Virus record (IMG/VR): IMGVR_UViG_3300034061_002046
Span: 1 to 29,299 of that record
Source of the DNA: a virus
Strand: one strand, 5' to 3'
Length of the DNA: 29,299 bases
Shown: positions 15,384 through 23,301 of the stretch, one piece after another
How the letters are laid out: each line of letters starts with the position of its first letter
How positions within the stretch are numbered: position 1 is the first letter of the stretch
Notes under the pieces: generated by a model
What the model was told of the DNA's origin: nothing
Seen by the model: the letters and a program-made list of their open reading frames with translations, nothing else
Databases searched by the model: none
Translations under genes and position numbers: made by a program

Positions 15384-18245
15384 ATGTCTCGTACTACTCC
15401 TTCTATACAAACTCCACTGGGTAGTCCTGCACCCAGTTACATGACAGTTACATCCAACAATGGTTTTAATCAAGGTGATTTGATATTTCAAAGTGGTGGC
15501 GATTTTCAGCAACTTACCTCTCAAGCAAGCTCAGCTGTTTTTCCCAACAATGTATCACAACCTGTACTATCCGGCCCGTTAGGCGGTATTGGCGGTAGTA
15601 TTGGATTTCCATCTAACAATGGTACAAATACTTCTGGTGGGTCTGGCCTTCGTAATGTGGCACTGTTAACAAACGGCAATATTGTAATTGTTGGGTTTAA
15701 CAGCACTGCAGCCTTTTTTACAATCTACGACACTTCCTTTAACATTGTAGTCAGTCGTACTACACTGCCTACTACTCATACACCTACTAGCCAAAGTGTT
15801 GCTGTTATTGCTCTAACTGGTGGCGGTTTTGTTGTTTATTTTAGACAGAGCGGTGCTTACTTTGCCTATGCCATCTATTCAAACACTGGCAGTGTAGTTT
15901 CTGCATTAACAGTGCCCAGTGATAATCTTACATCTGGATCAAGTTTAGTAACACAGTGGATTGCTACCGCCCTAAGTAACGGCGGTTTTGCTGCAATTGC
16001 CCAAAATAATTCTTCCAATGCTGTTAATTACTATGTCTTTAACTCAACAGGCACAAAGTTATATGCATCTGCATCTCTGGTTAATTCTAACGAGGCTGTA
16101 AGAATAACTGCTGGTGCATCTGGATCATTTGTTGTTTTCTATAAACCTGCTAGTGGTACCAATTACCAGTGGTACTTGATTAGCAGCACAAATACCACTT
16201 TGGGATCAGGAACTATTTCTGTAACAGGTGTTAGTGGTGCAAACTTTAGCTGTGCAACACTGTCTGATGGTATTAACGTAGTACTTTTGTATGGACAAGC
16301 CGATACTGGTATTTATGGATTTAGATTTTTGAACACCTCTACATATGCTATGGGTTCTGAAACAACTATTAATAATCCTCTAGGAGTAACCACTGTTAGT
16401 CACTTTGATTCAATAGCTGTTAGATCTCTATCTTCCGGTGGTTTTATCACACTGTGGCAGACTGTTGGAAACTCTGTTCAACACAATCAAGCTACCCCCA
16501 GCTACTACTACGCTGTTTTCAACTCTTCAGGAACTCCTTTAGCTACTAGTACTCAGACTGCAAGTTTTCCGGTTTACAAAAGCCTATTACAATTGGGATC
16601 TGCTCAAGGAACTGTAGACACAAGTTTATCCACTATTGAAAGTGGCGGAAATTTGTGGTTGTTTTTTAACCCCAGAGCTAGTGGCAGTTCAGCAGGTGCG
16701 CGGAGTTACACAAATTACGTTCAATTGGGCCTTACAAACTACAATCCAGTTTCATCTCTTGCTTACACTGCCCCGTTAGGTTCAGTTACAACTGGAACTG
16801 GTGCAGTTAGTCTTTCTGGTTCAACTCCTACAAAAGCCTCATACTTACCAGGCTTTAATTCAGTTACACAAGTTAATAACCTTTCACCAACTGCAACTAC
16901 ACCGTCAAGAGTAGCGAGTCTTGAGTCTCGAAACTACGACGTTTGCACGCTAACTAACGGCAATTTTGTAGTTGCCTATTGCAATGAGTCTACTTACGAT
17001 ATTTTTGCCTCAGTATATAGCCCAACAGGAGTGCTGTTAACTACTATTTTAGTCGGCACTGGTACAATTAGTCAATGGTATAGTGTAAGAGTTACTCCAC
17101 TTGCAAGTGGAAAGTTTGTAGTAGCATATTGTCCTAATGGCTCTGGTAATGGATCTACATTATCTGTAAATATTTATTCAGCAAGCTATATACAAACAAA
17201 TTCGTTTACTATTACAGGACTTACTATTGGTCTCACTGCCCCTAGCAGTGGTCAAGGTTGGGGTTTGGGATCCATAAATTCTGACAGATTTGCTATTGTT
17301 GCATATTCTACTGCAGACGCATTAATTAGATGGTGGGTCTACAGCAACTCAGGAACTCAACTGGCTACTTCGACTTTTGCTGCTGGAGCAGGTACTTATC
17401 CAACTGCTATACAAGGCCATCCTAGTGGTGGTTTTACGCTGGCGTACAATCCATCAGGATCAACGGGTAATGCTGTATTAGAATACCTTGGAGAAACCTC
17501 AACAAATACATTTGCAAGTAATGGAGCAATAACATTTAGCAATACTGCCGGCAATCAAAGGTCATATTTTGCAAAATTGCTTGTAAATCAATTCAATGAA
17601 GTTTATTACACTGTTCCAAGCTACAGTAATGGTGTTTTCGGATACTTTCACTCAACGTACCTCATGTTTAACAATGAAGGTAATTTTTCTACTGTAATTA
17701 ATCTAGTGGCTGGCAGTAATACTAATAATATGTTATCCGTTCCAACCCCAAGTGGTTTGAGAGCGTACATTGAAATGATCTCTACTGGTTCAAGAATTGG
17801 TATAGTAGGTAGCAGTAACAATAGTCTTAGTAATTACGCTACACTAACCACAATCCGTGCAGCAAATAACAGCACGACACAAGTGGCAACTCCGCTTTAT
17901 GGAAACACAGTAGTTCTGGTTTATCCAAATTCTCTTGACAACAACTTTTTAAGTTTTTCAATAATTACATTTCCGTTCAACAATGTTGTAACCTTAAATA
18001 CAGCATCCTCAGTATCAAACCAAGTTTCGTTTGCTGGTCCCAACTATCCGTTTGTAGGTGTAGCAGCAAGTAATGCTGTTGCTGGTGGCACTGGTATTGT
18101 TCAAACAACTGGTGTTGCAACACTCAACTCCAACTACAGCTCATCGACTCCTTATCAGGCATTTGATTCACAAACTCTTGGTGGCTTTGGAGTTCGTGGA
18201 ACCATTGTGGGCCGCAACGTTAATCTGTTAGGAAATACTCAATGA
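15384..18245 (+). CDS. large tail protein with two predicted seven-bladed beta-propellers
   Basis: The 953-residue protein has an N-terminal segment (1-90), fourteen blade-like repeats and a C-terminal module (about 885-953: PFVGVAASNAVAGGTG, STPYQAFDSQTLGG, VGRNVNLLG). The repeats have the core LxNGxFVVxY followed 12-25 residues later by xYxxTGxxL. I count seven starting near residues 95, 143, 196, 244, 292, 348 and 418, and seven near 522, 571, 629, 678, 731, 788 and 836, separated by a ~70-residue linker. Two seven-bladed propellers are the simplest reading. Propellers in phage tails often bind glycans or proteins, so receptor binding is plausible. The stop overlaps the next start (ATGA). 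The sequence AGGATCAATCCT just before ATG can pair with itself and may partly hide the AAGGA site. Confidence 0.7.
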   Translation: MSRTTPSIQTPLGSPAPSYMTVTSNNGFNQGDLIFQSGGDFQQLTSQASSAVFPNNVSQPVLSGPLGGIGGSIGFPSNNGTNTSGGSGLRNVALLTNGNIVIVGFNSTAAFFTIYDTSFNIVVSRTTLPTTHTPTSQSVAVIALTGGGFVVYFRQSGAYFAYAIYSNTGSVVSALTVPSDNLTSGSSLVTQWIATALSNGGFAAIAQNNSSNAVNYYVFNSTGTKLYASASLVNSNEAVRITAGASGSFVVFYKPASGTNYQWYLISSTNTTLGSGTISVTGVSGANFSCATLSDGINVVLLYGQADTGIYGFRFLNTSTYAMGSETTINNPLGVTTVSHFDSIAVRSLSSGGFITLWQTVGNSVQHNQATPSYYYAVFNSSGTPLATSTQTASFPVYKSLLQLGSAQGTVDTSLSTIESGGNLWLFFNPRASGSSAGARSYTNYVQLGLTNYNPVSSLAYTAPLGSVTTGTGAVSLSGSTPTKASYLPGFNSVTQVNNLSPTATTPSRVASLESRNYDVCTLTNGNFVVAYCNESTYDIFASVYSPTGVLLTTILVGTGTISQWYSVRVTPLASGKFVVAYCPNGSGNGSTLSVNIYSASYIQTNSFTITGLTIGLTAPSSGQGWGLGSINSDRFAIVAYSTADALIRWWVYSNSGTQLATSTFAAGAGTYPTAIQGHPSGGFTLAYNPSGSTGNAVLEYLGETSTNTFASNGAITFSNTAGNQRSYFAKLLVNQFNEVYYTVPSYSNGVFGYFHSTYLMFNNEGNFSTVINLVAGSNTNNMLSVPTPSGLRAYIEMISTGSRIGIVGSSNNSLSNYATLTTIRAANNSTTQVATPLYGNTVVLVYPNSLDNNFLSFSIITFPFNNVVTLNTASSVSNQVSFAGPNYPFVGVAASNAVAGGTGIVQTTGVATLNSNYSSSTPYQAFDSQTLGGFGVRGTIVGRNVNLLGNTQ

Positions 18246-19000
18246 CAGTTCCAATTCAATCTCAAATATTTAATCCTGTTACAGGCGTATTCGGCACTGG
18301 CCAAATTTCTTGGTTTAATTCTAGTAGTATCTGGAAAGTACCCGCAGGAATTGCCAAGTGCAGAGTAAGAGTCTGGGGTGCTGGTGGTAGTGCTACTACT
18401 GGTGGAGGTGCTGGCGGTGGATTTGCCATGAGAACACTCTATGATTTATCTGGAGTTACTTCTGTGGCTGTAACGGTTGGCACAGCCGCCACTAACACAA
18501 CAGGTGGGACTTCCTCATTTGGCAGCTATGTTAGTGCAACAGGTGGTTCTAATACAACCGCAGGTGGTACAGGCACAGGTGGTGATGTTAATAATACCGG
18601 AGGTGCTGGGCCAAACACAAACCAAGGCGGTGGTGGTGGAGTTGCCTCGTTTTTTGGCAATGGTGGATCGGGATCTTCTGGCAATGGGAACAACGGTACT
18701 GGCGGTGCTGGCGGTGGTGGTGGCAGTCAAACATCTTATTCAGGAGGAGGCGGGTTTTTATCTGTAGGTACTACGGGAATTGTGACTAGTGGAACACCAA
18801 CTGCTCCAACAACTGGTATAAATGGTTCGTTCTCTATCGACTTTATTGGTTGTGGAGGTGGTGGTGCATATAATGTTAGTGGTACAAATGGTGGAGGTGG
18901 CCCTGGAGGTGGTAGCGGAGTCCAGCCCGGTGCATTTCCCGGAGGTGGTGGCGGAGGCACAGGCCTTGGTGCACCCGGACTAGTAATCGTGGAGTATTAA
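18242..19000 (+). CDS. glycine-rich adhesin-like tail protein 3
   Basis: A 252-residue protein whose ATG overlaps the stop of the propeller gene (ATGA). Residues 1-35 are an anchor different from the MPxFP module of the earlier Gly-rich proteins; residues 36-60 carry the classic opening WKVPAGIAKCRVRVWGAGGS, and the rest is rich in Gly runs with Asn/Thr, ending GLGAPGLVIVEY, the usual last strand of glycine-rich phage proteins. The fold is probably a polyglycine-helix sandwich on a tail tip. It is immediately followed by a 57-residue gene, as expected for an adhesin with a dedicated small partner. The open frames overlapping it on both strands are shadows of the Gly codons. Confidence 0.75.
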   Translation: MTVPIQSQIFNPVTGVFGTGQISWFNSSSIWKVPAGIAKCRVRVWGAGGSATTGGGAGGGFAMRTLYDLSGVTSVAVTVGTAATNTTGGTSSFGSYVSATGGSNTTAGGTGTGGDVNNTGGAGPNTNQGGGGGVASFFGNGGSGSSGNGNNGTGGAGGGGGSQTSYSGGGGFLSVGTTGIVTSGTPTAPTTGINGSFSIDFIGCGGGGAYNVSGTNGGGGPGGGSGVQPGAFPGGGGGGTGLGAPGLVIVEY

Positions 19001-19001
19001 A

Positions 19002-19175
19002 ATGAAAGCACGAATTCAAAACGGTATTGTTGTTGAAATACTACAAGCACTTCCGGGACACGCAATTGAGGACTGTTTTCATCCAAGTATCTTATTACAG
19101 TGTGTAGACTTTGAAGAGAACATGGAAGTTGGCCAACCACTGCCTGTTCCTCAAACTGATACAGAACCACAGTGA
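19002..19175 (+). CDS. 57-residue putative fibre partner protein
   Basis: Start ATG 19002 with GGAG (18991-18994) upstream; TGA at 19173-19175. The protein opens MKARIQNGIVVEILQALPGH, similar in layout to the start of the MYAKI-type protein at 14374 (basic residue, I, xNxVVxxL), and ends in a Pro/Thr/Gln-rich tail (PLPVPQTDTEPQ). It lacks the YPTDGK module of the two other small proteins. It lies directly behind a glycine-rich adhesin and is the last gene of the unit before terminator 3. The frame, ribosome binding site and tight spacing support it as real despite its size. Function unknown; assembly partner by position. Confidence 0.7.
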   Translation: MKARIQNGIVVEILQALPGHAIEDCFHPSILLQCVDFEENMEVGQPLPVPQTDTEPQ

Positions 19176-19223
19176 GTGGTTGGTACTACAAAATAATTTC
19201 TTATAGTATACTGTAGACCCTAC

Positions 19224-19258
19224 AAAAAATACCCAGCCCACAAAGCTGGGTATTTTTT
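19224..19258 (+). terminator. rho-independent terminator 3
   Basis: A perfect 14-bp stem, AAAAAATACCCAGC (19224-19237) with GCTGGGTATTTTTT (19245-19258), and a seven-base loop containing CACAA. It resembles terminator 1 in loop, in the ATACCC/GGGTATTTTTT arms and in being followed three bases later by a -35 box. The preceding 48 bases after the 57-residue gene hold nothing I can identify. Confidence 0.95.
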
Positions 19259-19261
19259 CGC

Positions 19262-19290
19262 TTGACCCTACGATGCCCTTGTGGTATAAT
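19262..19290 (+). promoter_or_regulatory. sigma70-type promoter 2 (TTGACC-17-TATAAT)
   Basis: TTGACC (19262-19267), a 17-base spacer and TATAAT (19285-19290). The region ATGCCCTTGTGGTATAAT differs from promoter 1 at one base. The leader to the next start has a possible AGAGCT/AGCTCT hairpin (19306-19328) ahead of the AAAGGAG ribosome binding site. Confidence 0.9.
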
Positions 19291-19348
19291 AGTACCAAAA
19301 TGACAAGAGCTTTAAAAATTACAGCTCTATATAATAAAGGAGTGCCCA

Positions 19349-19936
19349 ATGGCTGGTCCGACAAAGTTAAATCTTAAAATATATCAGGGCAGTACCTTTC
19401 GTGAGACGATCCGTTGGGAAAGTGCCTTAAAAGTATACGCACCTATTACCAATATCTCAAAAACTGCACCCATGGTGGTCACTGCCGCTAGTCATGGAGT
19501 TCCAACAGGTTGGAGAGTAAAGATTAATGGTGCTATTGGCATGAAAGAAGCCAACACAGGTGACAATTATTTAATCACTAGTGAAGTTGCTGCCAACACA
19601 GCGACGTTTAACTCAGTCAATGCATTAAACTTTACAACTTACACTGGCGGCGGTGTCTTGGAATATAATCAACCCGTCGACTTGACTGGCTACGCTGCAC
19701 GAATGCAGATTCGTGAAAAAATCACCAGTGAGACTGTGTTAGAAAATCTTACCAGCAGCAACGGAAAAATAATAATAGACAATACCAACAAGAGTATTAG
19801 TTTAATTATTAGTGCCACCACCACTGCAGCCTATACTTGGAAAACCGGTATTTATTCTCTAGAATTGGAGAAGGACGGAGCGGTTATACCTTTGATATAT
19901 GGCTCAGTAAGTGTTGAACCCGAGGTAACCAGATGA
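19349..19936 (+). CDS. BppU-like virion protein with inserted domain
   Basis: A 195-residue protein, first gene after promoter 2, with AAAGGAG before ATG 19349. Residues 1-30 (LNLKIYQGSTFRETIRWES) and 108-195 (VDLTGYAARMQIRE ... GIYSLELEKDGAVIPLIYG) form a BppU/Ig-like adaptor domain like that at 3563. Between them, residues 31-106 (VTAASHGVPTGWRVKINGAI ... TATFNSVNALNFTTYTGGG) are a small beta domain with the HGxxTGxxVxIxGxxGM pattern seen in other phage virion proteins, evidently inserted in a loop. Likely a structural adaptor that attaches fibres. The stop overlaps the next start (ATGA). Fold call is moderately sure. Confidence 0.65.
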   Translation: MAGPTKLNLKIYQGSTFRETIRWESALKVYAPITNISKTAPMVVTAASHGVPTGWRVKINGAIGMKEANTGDNYLITSEVAANTATFNSVNALNFTTYTGGGVLEYNQPVDLTGYAARMQIREKITSETVLENLTSSNGKIIIDNTNKSISLIISATTTAAYTWKTGIYSLELEKDGAVIPLIYGSVSVEPEVTR

Positions 19937-20328
19937 AGTTGAGTGTTGATATTAGAAACAGTATGATTTCACAGTACGAAACATACTTGGGAACCTCACC
20001 GACCATAGAGTTACGCACAGGACCGGCACCCGCGTCTACCACTGACTCAGATACTGGAACTCTCTTGGCCGTTATAGCACTGCCACTAGATTGGTTGAGT
20101 GCTCCTGTTAATGGTGCTGTATCACTGCAAGGATCTTGGATTGGTACTGCAACTTCCTCCGGTACAGCCACACACTATAGATTAAAAAATAGTAGTGGTA
20201 CGACCCATGAACAAGGTTCGGTATCTATTGCTGGAGGTGGTGGTGATTTAGAGTTAGACAACACCAATTTAGCATTGAATCAAATAGTTCAAGTAACAAC
20301 TTGGACACGAACACAAGGAGGCCAATAA
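19933..20328 (+). CDS. small virion protein, first of a tandem paralog pair
   Basis: A 131-residue protein starting in an ATGA overlap. LSVDIRNSMISQYETYLG, then IELRTGPAPASTTDSDTGTL, LLAVIALP and HYRLKNSSGTTHEQGSV follow the pattern of a common small phage structural family (xxARNAxxDAIxxxxxxGxLxIYTG, TGTLLAxxxL, DxxGTAxxxRL). The following gene belongs to the same family, so they arose by tandem duplication, but the pair has diverged strongly. No enzymatic motif. GGAGG in its last codons serves the next gene, whose ATG follows the stop directly. Confidence 0.7.
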   Translation: MKLSVDIRNSMISQYETYLGTSPTIELRTGPAPASTTDSDTGTLLAVIALPLDWLSAPVNGAVSLQGSWIGTATSSGTATHYRLKNSSGTTHEQGSVSIAGGGGDLELDNTNLALNQIVQVTTWTRTQGGQ

Positions 20329-20700
20329 ATGGCAGTAACTTACACAACAGCAGTAAAAAATGCTCGTCTTAATGCGGTAACGACTGCCATTGGCACTACC
20401 GGAGTACTAGAGATTGGTACCTCAGCTATGGGAACAGTATTAGCCACTATAAACCTAGCAAATCCGGCCGCCCCTGCGGCAGACAGCGGAGTATTAACAT
20501 TTACTATGCCACAGAGTGATACAGCAGCGGATGCCACAGGCACTGCAGCAGCAGCTCGTATTCGTACTAGCAGTGGCGGTACCGACATTGTAACTGGTTT
20601 AACAGTGGGTACTAGTGGTACTGATATTGTGTTAGACAATATCAGCATCAATACAGGACAAACCATCACTATTACCAGTGCAACTATCACACACGCCTAA
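20329..20700 (+). CDS. small virion protein, second of the tandem pair
   Basis: A 123-residue protein whose ATG directly follows the upstream TAA. The order TTAVKNARLNAVTTAIGTTG, LEIGTSAMGTVLATINL, SDTAADATGTAAAARI and GTDIVLDNISINTGQTITI is closer to the family standard than its neighbour. All-beta, soluble, probably a decoration or tail-surface protein. It ends 12 bases before the next ATG, with AAGGAG between. Family recognised by pattern only; no known biochemical activity. Confidence 0.75.
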   Translation: MAVTYTTAVKNARLNAVTTAIGTTGVLEIGTSAMGTVLATINLANPAAPAADSGVLTFTMPQSDTAADATGTAAAARIRTSSGGTDIVTGLTVGTSGTDIVLDNISINTGQTITITSATITHA

Positions 20701-20712
20701 GGAGCTTGAACT

Positions 20713-21153
20713 ATGTCAATGACCAACACGGCCGAAGCCAATTTCTTAGGCTTGCTATTTCAAAATATAAACTGGGCTAACATTGGAGACGCCACTGGCT
20801 TGAGAAATGCCTCAACAGCTGGCTCACTATTTATCAGCCTACACACAGCCGATCCAGGCGAAACAGGTAGTCAAACTACCAATGAAACGACCTATACGTC
20901 GTATAGCCGAGTGGGTGTAGTAAGAAGTAACAGTGGATTTACGCTTACTGCACAGACTATTACCAACGCAGCTCTGGTACAGTTTCCACAGTGCACAGGC
21001 GGTACTTCAACAGTTACCCACTTTGGTATTGGCACAGACAGCTCAGGAGCCGGCAACTTGTTGTTAAAAGGCTCTCTAGCCTCACCTCTATCAGTTAGTA
21101 ACGGTATTCAACCTCAATTTGCAGCGGCTGCTCTGAGTGTAACGGTTGATTAA
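20713..21153 (+). CDS. conserved phage tail-type protein (SLHTADPGE family)
   Basis: A 146-residue protein with AAGGAG before ATG 20713. It carries FISLHTADPGETGSQTTNE, YSRVGVVRSNSGFT, then ALVQFPQCTGGTSTVTHFGI and GAGNLLLKGSLASPLSVSNG, a well-conserved pattern found in many phages and prophages among fibre genes. Residues 1-35 (FLGLLFQNINWANIGDATG) form the usual N-terminal helix and strand. Length and both ends are complete. The molecular function of the family is not known to me; it is regarded as a virion component. Confidence 0.75.
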   Translation: MSMTNTAEANFLGLLFQNINWANIGDATGLRNASTAGSLFISLHTADPGETGSQTTNETTYTSYSRVGVVRSNSGFTLTAQTITNAALVQFPQCTGGTSTVTHFGIGTDSSGAGNLLLKGSLASPLSVSNGIQPQFAAAALSVTVD

Positions 21154-21158
21154 TTGTA

Positions 21159-22028
21159 ATGTTTAATACTATAGCTGACATTGCCAACTCTTGGGATACC
21201 AATAGGGTATGGCGACAACACTGGCATAAAACTGCAAACCCACAGATATCGGCTGCAAGTGGTGGATTTTGGTTAGATCTTTCCATGGCAGCTGGTACGC
21301 CCAAGTACAATGCTTATGTAGGTGATCAGTTGGCATTTACTCCCTTAATAGGGGGTGGTAATAATGGTATTAACTGTGGTACCGGTGGAGACAGCTGGAT
21401 ACATAGATACAACTTGAGTGGTGGTGGTACTTCAACAGCAGCATGGCCTGCTGGAGTGGTTATGTTAATGGACTATGTAGGGTTCTATCCGCTCGTAGAC
21501 ATGGACAACATAGACGAACAGGTCTTTGACAACACTCTTTTGAGTTCTCGCTATAGTTCTGGTATGCGTTGTATGGTTGTTACTACGACCCCTCAAACAG
21601 CAGCTGCACCTACACAGGTCTTTTTAGAGTATGAGGGTAGTAATGGTGTAACCACAGTATCCAGTTTCTTTGTAAATTCTACAGTTGCCGCAGGTGCCCT
21701 CAACTGTTTTTCTAGCGCTACCGGTGGCAATGTTTCTGGTGTTGCTGCTCCATTTGTACCTCTTGGTCCTGGTACTTTTGATGTAAAAAAATTAAATAGT
21801 GTAACAATAACTGGTTCCTCAGGGGGCTTTTGTGCCTTTGTTTTAGTTAAACCAATTTTAGAAGCGATCATTGTGGATAACGCTACTCCATACGAGATCG
21901 AAGCACCTCGAAATATGCTGCCCTACTACGTACCAAACGGAGCATATTTAAATCATATAGTGTGTGGTAATAGTGGTAGTGCAGCTACTGGTATTACCAG
22001 AGGTCATATAACATTTGTAAGGAGATAA
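21159..22028 (+). CDS. large beta-rich virion protein, paralog 1 (no insert)
   Basis: A 289-residue protein starting at ATG 21159 without a clear Shine-Dalgarno site, five bases after the previous stop. It aligns with the next protein along its length: IADIANSWDTNRVWRQHW, WLDLSMAAGTPKYNAYVG, VMLMDYVGFYPLVDMDN, TLLSSRYSSGMRCMVV and LVKPILEAIIVDNATPYEI have counterparts there. This family occurs in environmental phages as a beta-structured virion protein of unknown function. It lacks the ~115-residue segment inserted in its neighbour after the position of YVGDQL, so it shows the uninterrupted core. Confidence 0.7.
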   Translation: MFNTIADIANSWDTNRVWRQHWHKTANPQISAASGGFWLDLSMAAGTPKYNAYVGDQLAFTPLIGGGNNGINCGTGGDSWIHRYNLSGGGTSTAAWPAGVVMLMDYVGFYPLVDMDNIDEQVFDNTLLSSRYSSGMRCMVVTTTPQTAAAPTQVFLEYEGSNGVTTVSSFFVNSTVAAGALNCFSSATGGNVSGVAAPFVPLGPGTFDVKKLNSVTITGSSGGFCAFVLVKPILEAIIVDNATPYEIEAPRNMLPYYVPNGAYLNHIVCGNSGSAATGITRGHITFVRR

Positions 22029-22029
22029 A

Positions 22030-23301
22030 ATGGGATTTGCAAGCTATGATGATCTGGTAAATCAGGTCACAACAAACAATAAAATCTGGTTACAGCCCTG
22101 GAATAGGATCACACCCACAGCAATGGCTGCGGGACGTTGGTATGATTTATTTTTAGGCAGCAGTGATCGCGGTCAAGGATACCACGGCAATCACGTTCGT
22201 AACTGGGGTTTTGATTCTATTGCCGAGTGGACCGGTGTAGGTTCCGGGGGCTGGGCGTGGAGTATTGCTGGTACCATGGTACATACTGCTGGTACTCCAG
22301 GGGCCCTATCCCAAACACCACTAGCTACTATTGGGGCTAGTACACCTTACACAATTATTGTAACTACCAGTGCCCTTTCAGGGTCGGGCGGTATCACTAT
22401 TGATATCGGTGGTACAGCATCTTCTTCTATTACTACAGCTACTACTTCTACACTACAAGTCACCACGGGTGCATCACCTACACAGACTATAGCAATCACG
22501 GCGGCTAGTGGTCAAACGGTAACTGTAGATAACTTGATTGTTATTGCTGGTACTAGTAACGGTCAAAACCCTCGATTCATGCCCTACGATAGTAGCATGC
22601 AGGGAAGTATTTGGCCAGGAGACTTAATTGGTGGTAGTGCAACCAAACACCTACTCACCATGAGTGCACAAACAGCTGGTGCAACCACTGTACCTATTAC
22701 ACTGTTGTTGGTTGACCTATTGGGTAGTTACTCACGTATTGATGGTAATACGGGTAATGCTATTACTTTAAACAATACTTTGACGCTACCACGTTATACA
22801 ACAGGTACAGGTGTACTGGCATATTCCGTTGTAGCTCCTGCAGCGACAGGTACTGGTGCTCACAACGTATTAGCTACTTATACCAATCAAGCCAACGTAG
22901 GTACCAGAAGTTTACCTCAAACCGTAGCAGCCACGGTAAGTGCAGTAAACTCACATATTTACCACAGTGGAACAGCTGCCAACAATATTGGTCCGTTTTT
23001 ACCACTACAAGCTGGTGACACAGGTATTCGATCTGTACAAACTTGGCAACAAACTGCTGCCAATGGTACTGCAAATACCTTTACGAACTTGGTATTATGT
23101 AAGCCCATTATGGAACTTCAACTTACCACTCAGTTTTTATTAGCCGAGCGTGATATGTTAAATCAGTTCCCTAGCCTACCAATCATACAGGAGCAGGCTG
23201 CCGCTTCAGGTGCTTGTTTAGGATTTTTGGCATATGCTGGTGCTGCTACGCCAGGTAATACTAACTTTTTTGGTGTCAACAGGTACGCTTGGGGTGGTTA
23301 A
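22030..23301 (+). CDS. large beta-rich virion protein, paralog 2 with CBM-like insertion
   Basis: A 423-residue protein with AAGGAGA before ATG 22030. Its core (1-56 and 176-423) is related to the preceding protein: YDDLVNQVTTNNKIWLQPWN, GRWYDLFLGSSD, LLVDLLGSYSRIDGN, LPRYTTGTGVLAYSVV, LVLCKPIMELQL. Residues 57-175 are an insert: NWGFDSIAEWTGVGSGGWAW, HTAGTPGALSQTPLATIG, then a Thr-rich end with VTVDNLIVIAG. This has the pattern of a carbohydrate-binding-module-like jelly roll (family CBM4/9-like: GWxxxGGxxxHTAGxxGxLSQ and a closing DNLxV strand). The insert may give glycan binding to a structural scaffold. Insert boundaries are clear from the comparison; the CBM call is moderate. Confidence 0.7.
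   Translation: MGFASYDDLVNQVTTNNKIWLQPWNRITPTAMAAGRWYDLFLGSSDRGQGYHGNHVRNWGFDSIAEWTGVGSGGWAWSIAGTMVHTAGTPGALSQTPLATIGASTPYTIIVTTSALSGSGGITIDIGGTASSSITTATTSTLQVTTGASPTQTIAITAASGQTVTVDNLIVIAGTSNGQNPRFMPYDSSMQGSIWPGDLIGGSATKHLLTMSAQTAGATTVPITLLLVDLLGSYSRIDGNTGNAITLNNTLTLPRYTTGTGVLAYSVVAPAATGTGAHNVLATYTNQANVGTRSLPQTVAATVSAVNSHIYHSGTAANNIGPFLPLQAGDTGIRSVQTWQQTAANGTANTFTNLVLCKPIMELQLTTQFLLAERDMLNQFPSLPIIQEQAAASGACLGFLAYAGAATPGNTNFFGVNRYAWGG

Noticed and set aside
19291-19348. Small leader peptide starting at ATG 19300
   Set aside because: It has no ribosome binding site, starts only ten bases after the -10 box and runs out of frame into the next gene.
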